64,000 bases of DNA, from assembly GCF_040219335.1 (NCBI RefSeq), contig NZ_JAVJSQ010000019.1:310001-374000 (forward strand). Reading direction: 5' to 3'. Within the stretch, counting starts at the first letter, position 1; each line of letters starts with the position of its first letter. The notes under the pieces are model-generated. The model did not search any database, had not been told where the DNA came from, and saw nothing but the letters and a program-made list of their open reading frames with translations. The position numbers and the translations under genes are program-made. Shown here in pieces: positions 26,770 to 36,749 of this stretch. This DNA comes from Gimesia sp. (lineage in GTDB: Bacteria > Planctomycetota > Planctomycetia > Planctomycetales > Planctomycetaceae).

Positions 26770-29733
26770 TTAGTGAGCGCCAGCACATACTGTTTGGTTA
26801 ATTAATTCATCGAGTATCTCGGGAGCAGGCAACTCGAGATAAACGTTTTCCTCTTCATCCACTTTAACATTGAACACCTTGACTGCATATTCTTCATCCC
26901 CACTCAGGCAGGAACCGTTTTCCAGGGAAAAGGTCTTCTTATGCAGCGGACAGGCGACTTTGGGGATCCCATGGGCGTCTCCCAAAATACCTCGTGAAAG
27001 GATCATCGACTGCTTGTGGGGGCATATCTGCTGACAGGCAAACCATTCCCCGCGGCTTTCGAAATTGAAGACAGCCAGCTGAGCTTGACCATATTTGATG
27101 GTCGAGCCGGATTCCGCAGGGAAATCGCTGACTTGACCCACCTTGACCCACTTACGCGGCGGTTCATCCGTTGTGGGGGCCGGTGGTTCAGCAGCCTGCA
27201 GACTTTCGAGCGGAACAAAGTCCGGTGCCCAGTCAACGGGACGTTTCTGGCCACGTTGTGGAATCAGTTCGATCGATGGTTCGTGTTCCTCGGTATTGAC
27301 GAACTGCTCAAACAGCCGTCGCTTGTCAGGATTATCAACGACCGCTTTCCATTCACAGTGATAGCTGTCGACCAGCGACTGCATCATGGCTTCGAGTTCG
27401 TCGCAGATTCCCAGCTTGTCTTCAATCACCACTTCCCGCAGATGGTCGATTCCCCCTTCCAGCTTATCCAGCCAGGTGGCGGTGCGCGTCAGTTTGTCTG
27501 CGGTCTGAATGTAATACATCAGGAAGCGGTCCAGGTATTTGATACAGGTTTCTTCATCCAGGTCCGAAGCAAACAGGTCGGCGTGGCGTGGCTTGGCTCC
27601 GCCATTTCCACAAATGTAGAGATTGTATCCATTCTCAGTCGCGATCAGACCGAAGTCTTTACTCTGCGCTTCCGCACATTCCCGGACACAGCCCGAAACG
27701 CCCCCTTTGATTTTATGAGGTGCACGGATTCCGCGGTAGCGCTCTTCGAGACGAATTGCAAAACCGACCGAATCTCCCACCCCGTAACGGCACCAGGTGG
27801 TACCTACACAGCTCTTTACCGTTCGCAGGGCTTTGCCGTAAGCGTGTCCGCTCTCGAAACCGGCATCAATCAGCTTTTCCCAGATTCGGGGCAGGTCATG
27901 CACTTCGGCTCCGAACAGGTCGACCCGCTGACCGCCGGTGATTTTCGTATAAAGTCCGAAATCCCGGGCGACTTCACCGAGCACGATCAGTTTTTCAGGG
28001 GTGATTTCACCACCGGGAACACGCGGAACAACGGAATACAGACCACCCCGCTGCATATTTGCGAGGAACCTGTCATTGGTATCCTGCAGCGATGCATGCT
28101 CGACAATATGCTCGTTCCACAGACTGGCCAGAATTGAAGCCACGGTCGGCTTACAGACCTCGCAACCATTGCCGGCCCCACAATCTGCAAGCACTTCAGC
28201 AAACGACTTCAGCTTTTTGATTTTGATGATATTGAACAACTCGGTGCGTGAGAACTCGAAGTGCTCGCAGAGATGGTTATTGACTGTAATCCCCGCTGCT
28301 GCCATCTCGGCTTTGAACACGTCGGTTACCAGGGGCATACAACCGCCACAGCCACCGCCGGCCTTTGTGCAGGCTTTGACTTCGTCGACCGATGTCAGCT
28401 CCTGATCCTGAATCGCCGCGCAGATCTGTCCCTTCGTGACATTGTTGCACGAGCAGATTTGTGCTTCGTCAGGCATGTCCGCAGCACTGCCGCCGGGAAT
28501 CCCCCCTCCGTTGCCCACGACCAGTTCGTGTGGACTGCAGGGGAGTTTGTCTTCTGACTTGGCCAGCAGGGACAGGCTCCCGTAATCGGAAGCATCTCCA
28601 ATCAGGATGCCTCCCAGCAGGTGCGTCCCTTCGGTGTTGAATACCAGTTTTTTATAGACGCCGTTAAACGGGTCTTCGAAGGTCAGGCTTTTGGAAACGT
28701 CTGGCCCCGCTTCGTAATCACCGAAGCTGGCAACATCGACGCCCATCAGTTTGAGCTTGGTTGAAAGATCGCTACCCGTAAATTCCGCTTCACCGTGACA
28801 CAGATGCGTCGCAGCCACTTCAGCCATCTGATAGCCGGGGGCGACCAGACCGTAGACCATACCGGAATGCAGGGCGACTTCGCCAACTGCATAGATGTCA
28901 GGATCGGAGGTCTGTAGAAAGTCATTCACCAGGATCCCGCCACGCGGTCCGACTTCGAGATCACATTGCCGGGCCAGTTCATCACGGGGACGGATGCCGG
29001 CAGAGACGATGATCATATCCAGATCCAAAGTATCGCCATCCTGGAAGAGAATTCCCTCGACCCGGGATTCCCCCAGAACCTTGTCGGTGGCTTTATTCAG
29101 ATGAACCTGGACGCCCAGTTCTTCAATCTTCTGTACCAGGACTTTCGAACCCGCGTCATCGATCTGACGGGGCATGAGCCGCGGGGCAAATTCCAGCACA
29201 TGTGTCTGGAGCCCGAGGTCGAGAGCCGCCTTGGCTGCTTCGAGTCCGAGCAGACCGCCACCGATGACTGCGGCCGTCTTGGACTGTTTCGCGTAAGCGA
29301 TGATCTGTTCTAGGTCGTTGATCGTACGATAGACGAACACGCCCCGGTTTTTAATTCCCGGCACGTCCGGCACAAAGGGGTAAGAACCGGTGGCGATTAC
29401 GACTTTGTCGTAAGGGATTTCCACCCCTTTCTGGGAGCGGATGATCTTGTTTTCACGGTCGATACTCACGGCCCGATCGGAGAGATGCAAATCGATCTGG
29501 TTTTCCGCATACCATTCTCTACGGGCCAGCATCAGCTTTTCCGCGTCATTGTGGGCAAAAAACTGAGTCAGACCCACCCGGTCATAAGCGGCCCGGGGCT
29601 CTTCACAAAACGTGGTGATTTTATATTCCTGTTGTTCGTCCTTCTCTACGAGCTGCTCGCAAAATCGCAAGCCGACCATTCCGTTGCCGATGACGACGAC
29701 ATTCTGCTTGTTGTCGAAGTTCTGCTGAATCAC
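26770..29733 (-). CDS. nirBD: Assimilatory nitrite reductase, fused NirB and NirD
   Basis: A 987-residue NAD(P)H-nitrite reductase. Residues 1 to about 400 are the FAD/NAD domain (VVVIGNGMVG; AAVIGGGLLGLE). A BFD-like [2Fe-2S] domain lies near 425-475 (CSCNN, CGGC), with a second related segment near 490-545. The siroheme-[4Fe-4S] domain has C642, C648, C682 and C686 (TTWCRYGVGDS; SGCVRECAEAQ). The C-terminal Rieske-type NirD domain (about 860-975) keeps CPH (904-906) and CPLH (928-931). It converts nitrite to ammonium. NirB and NirD are often separate genes; here they are one chain. Confidence 0.95.
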   Translation of the reverse strand: MIQQNFDNKQNVVVIGNGMVGLRFCEQLVEKDEQQEYKITTFCEEPRAAYDRVGLTQFFAHNDAEKLMLARREWYAENQIDLHLSDRAVSIDRENKIIRSQKGVEIPYDKVVIATGSYPFVPDVPGIKNRGVFVYRTINDLEQIIAYAKQSKTAAVIGGGLLGLEAAKAALDLGLQTHVLEFAPRLMPRQIDDAGSKVLVQKIEELGVQVHLNKATDKVLGESRVEGILFQDGDTLDLDMIIVSAGIRPRDELARQCDLEVGPRGGILVNDFLQTSDPDIYAVGEVALHSGMVYGLVAPGYQMAEVAATHLCHGEAEFTGSDLSTKLKLMGVDVASFGDYEAGPDVSKSLTFEDPFNGVYKKLVFNTEGTHLLGGILIGDASDYGSLSLLAKSEDKLPCSPHELVVGNGGGIPGGSAADMPDEAQICSCNNVTKGQICAAIQDQELTSVDEVKACTKAGGGCGGCMPLVTDVFKAEMAAAGITVNNHLCEHFEFSRTELFNIIKIKKLKSFAEVLADCGAGNGCEVCKPTVASILASLWNEHIVEHASLQDTNDRFLANMQRGGLYSVVPRVPGGEITPEKLIVLGEVARDFGLYTKITGGQRVDLFGAEVHDLPRIWEKLIDAGFESGHAYGKALRTVKSCVGTTWCRYGVGDSVGFAIRLEERYRGIRAPHKIKGGVSGCVRECAEAQSKDFGLIATENGYNLYICGNGGAKPRHADLFASDLDEETCIKYLDRFLMYYIQTADKLTRTATWLDKLEGGIDHLREVVIEDKLGICDELEAMMQSLVDSYHCEWKAVVDNPDKRRLFEQFVNTEEHEPSIELIPQRGQKRPVDWAPDFVPLESLQAAEPPAPTTDEPPRKWVKVGQVSDFPAESGSTIKYGQAQLAVFNFESRGEWFACQQICPHKQSMILSRGILGDAHGIPKVACPLHKKTFSLENGSCLSGDEEYAVKVFNVKVDEEENVYLELPAPEILDELINQTVCAGAH

Positions 29734-29797
29734 GTTATCCTACCTTTTTATTGAGCACTTGAAGTTTGATATTTAAGTTGCTTTCCTGTTCAGTCGC

Positions 29798-31177
29798 TTA
29801 TTGTCCCATGGAAGGGGCAAGTTCCTGTTCACCCGGCTGAGGGGCGAGCGCTGATTCATGAGCCAGGCGGGCTTCTTCTTCCATCTCTTCACTGAACCGC
29901 ACGAGGAAGGTCAGAAACGCACAACAGGTGACGATCGCTCCCAGAATGAACAGAGCGGTTGGCCAGTTGAGGGCCTGGGTTTTAAACAGAAAGCCCGCTG
30001 TCACAGCCCCGGCATTTCCACCGGCGCCCACGATACCTGAGACGGCTCCCAGCGCTTTTTTGTTGATGAACGGTACAACAGAGTAAGTCGCCCCTTCCGA
30101 CATCTGCACAAACAGGCTGAAGACGATCAGTGAGGGTAGAGCCATGGCGAGAATGCTCATCTGTGAAAAGACCATCAGAGCGATGCCTTCACAGAAGACG
30201 GCGATAAACAGCCATTTGACGCGGCCGCTCAGCCCCCACTTCTGTCCGAAGCGGTCACCGAAGATTCCCCCCAGTGTGCGAGCGAAAATATTCATCAGGC
30301 CGAATAGACCCGCAAACAGACCGGCCATTTTCACGGCCCTGGTTGTATCCATGCTCTTGAAATAGTCGAAGTAATCGAGGAAGTAGAGAGCCGCCACATT
30401 GTTAATGGTCAGTTCGATTCCGAAACAGGCACCATAAATCACGAATAGCGCCCAGACACGATGGTCTTTACAGACATTCAGGAATTGCCCTTTCTGCTGG
30501 GCTTTCTGAGGCATCTTGCCTGCTTCCCGAAGTTCTTTGAAGTTCCCGTCGGGAGCGTCCTGGGTCAGAAAGTAATAGGCGATTCCGGTCAAGGCACACA
30601 CCAGGCCGGCGAGAAACATCGATGCCCGCCAGCCGATGGAATCGCTGAATCCGAGGATGCCGACGAACAGTCCGAAAATCAGTGGCATCACCATCTGTGT
30701 CACACCCCCCCCCAGGTTTCCCCAACCGGCGGTGGTTGCATTGGCAGTTCCCACACAATTCGGTGCGAACATTAAAGAGGTGTGATACTGCGTGATCACA
30801 AAAGCGGCCCCAATCGCCCCGATCGCAATCCGAAAGATCAGGAACGTGGTGTAATCATGTGCGAAGCCGATCCCCATCACCGGAATGGCTCCCAGAACCA
30901 GCAACCAGGTATAGGCCAGGCGAGGACCAATCTGATCACAGAGCCAGCCGATGAACAGTCGCGCGATTACCGTAATCGCTACCGACCCGATGATACACCA
31001 GCCAATCTGCTCCCTGGTCAGGCTCATTTCCTCGCGGACAATATTCATCAAGGGGGCGATGCCAAACCAGGCAAAGAAACACAAAAAGAAAGCAAACCAG
31101 GACATATGAAATGCCCGCATTTGGGGCGTTGAGAAGTTAAACAGGTTGATCCGGGTTGCTTTGTTTTGGAGTTCCAT
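29798..31177 (-). CDS. Nitrate/nitrite transporter, NarK/NasA family MFS
   Basis: A 459-residue major facilitator protein with about 12 helices. The two nitrate-signature glycine motifs are GWGNLGGGVTQ (near residue 157) and GIVGAGGNAGAV (near 385). It should import nitrate, probably in symport or exchange. It is the first gene of the nitrate assimilation operon and lies 64 bases upstream of nirBD. Confidence 0.93.
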   Translation of the reverse strand: MELQNKATRINLFNFSTPQMRAFHMSWFAFFLCFFAWFGIAPLMNIVREEMSLTREQIGWCIIGSVAITVIARLFIGWLCDQIGPRLAYTWLLVLGAIPVMGIGFAHDYTTFLIFRIAIGAIGAAFVITQYHTSLMFAPNCVGTANATTAGWGNLGGGVTQMVMPLIFGLFVGILGFSDSIGWRASMFLAGLVCALTGIAYYFLTQDAPDGNFKELREAGKMPQKAQQKGQFLNVCKDHRVWALFVIYGACFGIELTINNVAALYFLDYFDYFKSMDTTRAVKMAGLFAGLFGLMNIFARTLGGIFGDRFGQKWGLSGRVKWLFIAVFCEGIALMVFSQMSILAMALPSLIVFSLFVQMSEGATYSVVPFINKKALGAVSGIVGAGGNAGAVTAGFLFKTQALNWPTALFILGAIVTCCAFLTFLVRFSEEMEEEARLAHESALAPQPGEQELAPSMGQ

Positions 31178-31742
31178 TTTCTGAGAGCTTTCTTGTGGAT
31201 TCGAGGTGAACTCGAGACTGCTTCCACTCTCTTCAGTAAAATGTCGTGGCGGATCGACTGTCAGCGCAGAGAGTCCCTGCGTAAGAATGAGAGAGGAGTT
31301 AGACTGTGTCTGTCGGGATCAGTCAGTCTCTGCTGCAAGCATTGGAGGGAGCGCGGCACTAATGGCTTGCAGGCGAATTTGAGATACCAATTGTCGAATG
31401 AGTCGGCTTTAATTCATATTCAATCAGATATTCAGTGATGACTGCGACTCCACTAGCGCAACAGAGCCCGCAGAAGGATTTACCGACAGGATGTGAGGCA
31501 AGCCGGTATTAATTCTGAATGAAAACTAGGCAAAGCGTGTGCCTAAAAAATAAGACAATGATCTTAATAAAATCGGTGCGTTCAGTAGAATCTTGAAAAC
31601 CCCTGCAATGAGAGTCTCAATCCGGATTTCAAGTACTCAAAAAAATTCGCGCAGACGCATGAGGCTTCTGTTATGTGTGCAGCTAATGCGCGTAAGTGCC
31701 CGGTATATAAGCAGGAAGAAGTATCGGAGAGAGCAGGTTCGA
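31178..31742. other. Intergenic region upstream of the nitrate operon
   Basis: A 565-base gap between nadA and the transporter gene, both on the minus strand. It must hold the nitrate operon promoter. A weak six-base stem (31527-31532 with 31540-31545), followed by GTTTT on the minus strand, could end the nadA transcript. I recognise no NtrC-type or other operator, and no supported ORF. Confidence 0.3.
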
Positions 31743-32732
31743 CTACTGCAGCAGGCTGCGTTCGAGAACGTCGCGGGCTTTGTCGAAGTACGGCTGCCAT
31801 TCGATTTCCGGCTTACCATATTTCAGGCAGTCACGGACTTTCTGCAGCGTATTGAGGGCCATATGCGGGCAGCGGTTGCAGGCACATGTTTCTCCTGAAG
31901 ATGCCATGATGCCCGGCACGGGTAGATAAGTGTGCTGGGGAGCCGATTTCTCCAGGGGATGAATCATGTTGGCTTCGGTTGCAATCAGAAACGTCCCCGG
32001 TTCTTTGATCGACATTACATGCTGACGCAGTTTCTCTGTCCCTCCGATGAAGTCAGAGACTTCCAGAATCGAATGGGGACATTCGGGGTGTGCCAGCACG
32101 ATCGAACCGGGATTATTCTTCCTGGCACGCAGCAGATCCTGCACGCTGAAGATCTCGTGTACCATACAGGACCCGGGCCAGAGAATCATCTGCCGACCGG
32201 TGACTTCCTGCAGGTAACGTCCCAGATGCTGGTCCGGCACGAACAGGATTTCTTTATCAGCGGGTACCCGGTCAATGATTTCCCGGGCATTTCCGCTGGT
32301 GACGATCCAGTCACAGAGGCTTTTAACTTTCGCACTGGTATTGATGTAAGCCACCGTTTCAAAATCACGCCCTTCAGCTCGGAGCTTTTCCTGGAACTGG
32401 AGCAGGTCTTCATACTGGCAACTGTCTGCCAGGGAGCACCCGGCATGCAGATCGGGCAGCAGCACGGTTTTTTCGGGACTGAGAATCTTGGTCGATTCCG
32501 CCATGAAGTGCACGCCGGAAAAGACGATGGTCGATGTTTCTACTTTGACGGCATCACGGGCCAGTTTCAGGCTGTCCCCCGTAAAATCTGCGACATCCTG
32601 GATGTCTCCATCAATATAGAAGTGAGCCAGCAGAGTTGCATCTTTTTCTTTTTTCAGCGCATCGATCTCATCCATCAGATCAAGGGGATCTTCATAGACA
32701 CCTTCACCGGGATCGACTGTAGGCAACGACAT
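31743..32732 (-). CDS. nadA: Quinolinate synthase NadA
   Basis: A 329-residue enzyme that condenses iminoaspartate and dihydroxyacetone phosphate to quinolinate in NAD synthesis. Motifs include [21 protein letters not shown] near residue 32, [14 protein letters not shown] near 68, and [4Fe-4S] cysteines in [18 protein letters not shown] and [11 protein letters not shown]. The chosen ATG has an AAAGGATG site just upstream; the frame extends 25 codons further without such a site. No nadB or nadC neighbour is in this window. Confidence 0.93.
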   Translation of the reverse strand: MSLPTVDPGEGVYEDPLDLMDEIDALKKEKDATLLAHFYIDGDIQDVADFTGDSLKLARDAVKVETSTIVFSGVHFMAESTKILSPEKTVLLPDLHAGCSLADSCQYEDLLQFQEKLRAEGRDFETVAYINTSAKVKSLCDWIVTSGNAREIIDRVPADKEILFVPDQHLGRYLQEVTGRQMILWPGSCMVHEIFSVQDLLRARKNNPGSIVLAHPECPHSILEVSDFIGGTEKLRQHVMSIKEPGTFLIATEANMIHPLEKSAPQHTYLPVPGIMASSGETCACNRCPHMALNTLQKVRDCLKYGKPEIEWQPYFDKARDVLERSLLQ

Positions 32733-32888
32733 TGACTCACATCCTTTGAAATTCGAGAGCAGAAACAGGTGTGTCGAGGGGACACCATCGCGTTGTTCCA
32801 GGTTCAACAGTTCAGCATGATAAACTTGCTGGAGAATCTGAAACCTTTGCTGTACAACATTAGTAATATTGTTTAAGGAATTACCTCC

Positions 32889-32916
32889 TCGTCAAGCACC
32901 CAATATTCTATATAAT
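32889..32916 (+). promoter_or_regulatory. Possible sigma-70 promoter of the PIG-L gene
   Basis: TATAAT at 32911-32916 follows TCGTCA (4 of 6 matches to the -35 consensus) with a 16-base spacer, 21 bases before the start codon. A GAAGG ribosome-binding site follows at 32922-32926. Confidence 0.35.
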
Positions 32917-32937
32917 TCCGTGAAGGTTTAGAACTCT

Positions 32938-33762
32938 ATGGCTGATCAAACATTGCGAATCCTGGTATTTGGCGCTCACCCCGATGATTGCGACATCAAA
33001 GCGGGGGGCACGGCCGCCCTGTACCAGCAGGCCGGTCATACCGTGAAATTCGTCAGTGTGACCAATGGGGAATCGGGGCATCACCGGATTTCCGGAGAGG
33101 AACTGGCCGGAATTCGTCGGTCTGAAGCTGCTGCCGCCGGGCGTGCGCTGGGGATCGAATACGAAGTTCTGAACAATCGAGACGGTTACCTGCAGCCCAC
33201 AATCGAAGCCCGTTTCGAAATCATCCGGCTGATTCGTACTTTCCAGCCCGACCTGATCCTGACACACCGCCCCAACGACTATCACCCTGATCATCGATAT
33301 ACTTCACAACTGGTCTGTGACGCCGCCTACATGGTTACGGTGCCTCCCATCGTACCAGACGTCCCTGCCCTGCGGGAAAATCCGGTCATCGCGTATCTGT
33401 CAGATCACTTTACCCGGCCTTACCCGTTTTCGCCGACGGTAGTCATTGATATCGAACCGGTCTGGGATCGCGTGATCGATGCCCTCGACTGTCACAGCAG
33501 CCAGTTCTATGACTGGCTGGCTTATAACCATTTTTATGAAGATGAGGTTCCGCAGGATACCGCGGAACGCAAAGTCTGGCTTAGTGGCAAGATGAAAGAC
33601 CGTATCGGTCCGCTGGCGGATCGATATCGGGATCTGGTAATCGAAACATACGGGCCTGAACGCGGCAAGGAAATTCAACTGATCGATGCGTTTGAGCCCT
33701 GTGAATATGGCTCTCCCCTGAACTCTGACAATGTTAAAACCCTGTTTCCGTTTCTTCCCTGA
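32938..33762 (+). CDS. PIG-L family deacetylase (BshB1-like)
   Basis: A 274-residue protein with the zinc-binding motif AHPDD near residue 14 and a second His motif (HRPNDYHPDH near 110). These are diagnostic for PIG-L/LmbE N-acetylglucosamine deacetylases. Substrates in the family include GlcNAc-malate in bacillithiol synthesis and other sugar conjugates. No bshA or bshC is nearby, so the substrate is open. Transcribed divergently from nadA. Confidence 0.88.
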   Translation: MADQTLRILVFGAHPDDCDIKAGGTAALYQQAGHTVKFVSVTNGESGHHRISGEELAGIRRSEAAAAGRALGIEYEVLNNRDGYLQPTIEARFEIIRLIRTFQPDLILTHRPNDYHPDHRYTSQLVCDAAYMVTVPPIVPDVPALRENPVIAYLSDHFTRPYPFSPTVVIDIEPVWDRVIDALDCHSSQFYDWLAYNHFYEDEVPQDTAERKVWLSGKMKDRIGPLADRYRDLVIETYGPERGKEIQLIDAFEPCEYGSPLNSDNVKTLFPFLP

Positions 33763-33795
33763 CCAGTTTTCTTCCTGAGATTGATTTGAAATAAC

Positions 33796-35148
33796 ATGCG
33801 AACGCTCTGTTTCTGCTTCTTGATGCTTGTGCAGCTCACCATCGCTGTCAGTCCCTTGATGGCGGAAGAAGAACCGTCGGCTGCACGCGGATACCAGCTG
33901 CTGACCGAAAAAACGTATCTGCCTCCCGACTTCGATCAGGCTGTGTTTGATGATCTCTGGAAAGTCTGGCCGGAAGACCAGCGCAAGCAGGCTGAAGCAG
34001 CGACTCAGGCAGAACGGCGACAGATGATTTTTGACTATTACGGGATCATGCAGAAACCCGAGTCGGAGTCATCCCCGCTGGGCTATGTGGTCACGAACGA
34101 ACAGAAGTGGGTCATGAACTGCTTTGCCTGTCATAGTGGTAAGGTAGCCGGTCAGGTGATTCCCGGTGCTCCCAACAGTCACATCGGCCTGCATACTCTG
34201 ACCGAAGATGTGAGCAAAATCAAACTGCAACAGTTAAAGAAGCTGAGCCACCTGGATCTGGCGGCAGTAGGGATGCCTCTGGGGACGACGCACGGCACAA
34301 CCAACGCTGTTATTTTTGGTGTCGTACTCGATTCCCTGCGTGATGGAGAAATGAATTTCGATAAGACCCGACCGATCCCCGAACTGCTGCATCACGATAT
34401 GGATCCTCCGGCCTGGTGGAACGTGAAACGCAAATCGAAGATCTATTCCGATGCCTTCATGACCAAAAATCACCGGGTGCTGATGCAGTTCATCCTGATC
34501 CCGCGCAACAATGCCCGGCAGGTCAAACAGTGGGAGGCGGATTTCGCGAACATTCTGGCTTACATCGAATCACTCGAACCGCCCCGCTATCGCTGGTCCG
34601 TTGATGAACAACTGGCCGCGCGGGGGCGTGTCATCTTCGATCAGAATTGTGCCCGTTGTCACGGAACTTATGGAGAGAACCCCAGTTATCCTGAGAAGGT
34701 CATCTCGTTGGCTGAACTGAAGACAGACCCCGTACGTCATCAATCCCTGCCTCCCGCTTACCGGGCAGCCCTGAATAAGAGCTGGCTCTCCCGCTACGGC
34801 AAGGACCCGGTCGTCGAAGCCCCAGCCGGCTACGTGGCTCCACCGCTCGATGGAATCTGGGCATCAGCGCCTTATTTACATAACGGATCGGTGCCCACAC
34901 TCTGGCATGTGTTACATCCCGAAGCACGGCCTCAAGTCTGGAAACGGACCGTAGATGGTTATGATGTGAATCGCGTGGGACTGGAGATCGAAAGCTTGCC
35001 TGAGCTGCCCGCGAAACTGTCGACCGTCGAACGCAGACGCTACTTCGACACAACAAAGTTTGGTAAATCAGCCGCGGGACACGATTATCCCAATGACCTG
35101 AATGAAGCAGAGAAACAGGCCGTGCTCGAGTATCTTAAAACGTTATGA
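33796..35148 (+). CDS. Exported di-heme cytochrome c protein
   Basis: A 450-residue protein with a signal peptide (cleavage near PLMAEEE) and two heme c motifs, CFACH at residues 109-113 and CARCH near 285. The C-terminal half has APPLDGIWASAPYLHNGSVPTLWHVL, a pattern found in cytochrome c peroxidase/RoxA-like di-heme proteins. It probably transfers electrons or oxidises a substrate in the periplasm. It starts 33 bases after the PIG-L gene and ends overlapping the convergent CPBP gene by 14 bases. Confidence 0.78.
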   Translation: MRTLCFCFLMLVQLTIAVSPLMAEEEPSAARGYQLLTEKTYLPPDFDQAVFDDLWKVWPEDQRKQAEAATQAERRQMIFDYYGIMQKPESESSPLGYVVTNEQKWVMNCFACHSGKVAGQVIPGAPNSHIGLHTLTEDVSKIKLQQLKKLSHLDLAAVGMPLGTTHGTTNAVIFGVVLDSLRDGEMNFDKTRPIPELLHHDMDPPAWWNVKRKSKIYSDAFMTKNHRVLMQFILIPRNNARQVKQWEADFANILAYIESLEPPRYRWSVDEQLAARGRVIFDQNCARCHGTYGENPSYPEKVISLAELKTDPVRHQSLPPAYRAALNKSWLSRYGKDPVVEAPAGYVAPPLDGIWASAPYLHNGSVPTLWHVLHPEARPQVWKRTVDGYDVNRVGLEIESLPELPAKLSTVERRRYFDTTKFGKSAAGHDYPNDLNEAEKQAVLEYLKTL

Positions 35149-36439
35149 GCTGCATCGCCTCGGGTTGTGCAGTGATGGCATCCTGCTGAGGGCTGAATGC
35201 CGCCATGGTCACTAGGAATATCAGAAACAGGAACACACCTGCCGCGTAAAGCAGCGGATGCGCTTTCTCACGTAACATGGTCACCGGGCTGTTTGCCGGA
35301 GGTTGTTCGTTGGAAGGATAGCCGGGAGTCCACTCCTCGCCCTGTGGCGTCATGTATTTCACCCGTGTCTTCCAGAGTTGGACACAGACTGCGGCCAGGA
35401 ACAGTGCCGCGGATGCCACGATCAACGGATGTACTGGCTGAGTTTCGTCTCCCAGGCTGGCTGCACTTTCGGGAAGTTCGGTCGCCATTTTCGCCATCGA
35501 GACGGCAAACGCATTGTTCATGAAATGCACCAGCATCGGTGCCCAGAAACTGCGGGTCACGTAATACACATAATGCATGAACATCCCGAGCGGAATGACG
35601 GCAATTACATGCGCGGGGTGTGCATGCACGATACCGAACATGATCGACGTAATCACAATTCCCGGCACCAGTCCCCAGCGTGCGATCAGACCGCGGCCAA
35701 TCATGCCGCGAAAGATGAGCTCTTCTCCAATAGCGGGGAAAACGGCTATCACCAGAATCAGAGACCAGAGCGAGTTGTTCGCCGCCATATCCTTTACGAT
35801 TTCCATCGTCTGCATTTCGTTGAAACGTTCGAGGATGGGAATCTGTTTCGCGACGAGACTCCAGGCGTCAAAGGCAATTCGATACAATTCTCCCGACAGG
35901 AGCGCGAGGGGCAGCACGCAGATAAACAGCAATAAGCCTGTTGAAATCGCAAACGGCTGCAGATTGAGTTTCTGCAGGGGACGTTTCCCCAGGCGCAAGC
36001 AGACCGCAATCAGTCCGATAAAGACAAACACGGCCTGTTCGACCCCCGCTGCCTCCAGCGGATGGCCTTCCACGAGCTGGGCGATTTCTTTGCGGAACGT
36101 GTCAGGATCCTGGCTGATATTCGATGTGGCAATCAGATAAATCACCCCACAGACCAGAAACAGCATGATTCCCAGGAAATGGGCACCAAAAACGCCGAAC
36201 ATCCAGCAGATCGACTCAATCAGACCGGGCCCCGGCGGAGCCGCGTTTCCGGAACTTCCATCATGCGGACGAGGTGCGTCTTCCCCTCTGGCAGTTTGCA
36301 ACGCTTGATCCAGAAACTGATCCAGTTCCTGGGCAGACTCTTGATCCTCTGACTCAAAAATCGGGGAATCAGCTGCGGTGTGTGCAGCGAGTCTCTCGGG
36401 ATTTGTATCTTCCGAAGGAGAATTTTCAGGAGCGACCAT
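35135..36439 (-). CDS. CPBP family intramembrane metalloprotease (CAAX/Abi type)
   Basis: A 434-residue membrane protein with an acidic, Pro/Ser-rich cytoplasmic N-terminus of about 70 residues and about eight helices. The CPBP motifs are EELIFRG (near residue 242), FGIVHAHPAH (near 267) and a third His in HFMNNAF (near 308). Family members cleave prenylated or other membrane substrates, or serve in bacteriocin immunity; the role here is unknown. The stop codon lies inside the end of the opposite-strand cytochrome gene. Confidence 0.85.
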   Translation of the reverse strand: MVAPENSPSEDTNPERLAAHTAADSPIFESEDQESAQELDQFLDQALQTARGEDAPRPHDGSSGNAAPPGPGLIESICWMFGVFGAHFLGIMLFLVCGVIYLIATSNISQDPDTFRKEIAQLVEGHPLEAAGVEQAVFVFIGLIAVCLRLGKRPLQKLNLQPFAISTGLLLFICVLPLALLSGELYRIAFDAWSLVAKQIPILERFNEMQTMEIVKDMAANNSLWSLILVIAVFPAIGEELIFRGMIGRGLIARWGLVPGIVITSIMFGIVHAHPAHVIAVIPLGMFMHYVYYVTRSFWAPMLVHFMNNAFAVSMAKMATELPESAASLGDETQPVHPLIVASAALFLAAVCVQLWKTRVKYMTPQGEEWTPGYPSNEQPPANSPVTMLREKAHPLLYAAGVFLFLIFLVTMAAFSPQQDAITAQPEAMQLITF

Positions 36440-36749
36440 GGAGATATTCTAAATCTGAGGGAGGAACGCCGGCCAAACTCGGTGCATTAACCGGACGCAC
36501 GCCGTTGTAAATGATGAAATAGTTCCGACTTATGCCGTAATTCTGTGTGCGGGATGTCGTCTGTTTAATAAGTCTATGTCTTAATAGTCGGATTTACGAA
36601 GCAGGAATTTGTATTTTTTGGGGAAATCCACGAATCCTGTCAAATAATTGGCCGTGCGGAACGAATCCTCACCTGACGCCCGGCATTGTGCAGGAACTGG
36701 TTGTCGCATTTCGTTCAAATCCCGATATGATAGAAATACTGTCTCAAGC
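36440..36749. other. Divergent intergenic region between CPBP and kinase genes
   Basis: A 310-base gap that must carry promoters in both directions. TTGTCG (36701-36706) and TATGAT (36726-36731) could form a kinase promoter with a long 19-base spacer. No ORF is supported. Confidence 0.3.

Noticed and set aside
27016-28137. 373-codon plus-strand ORF opposite nirBD
   Set aside because: Antisense to nirBD siroheme and Rieske regions with conserved Cys motifs; the translation has no recognisable family.
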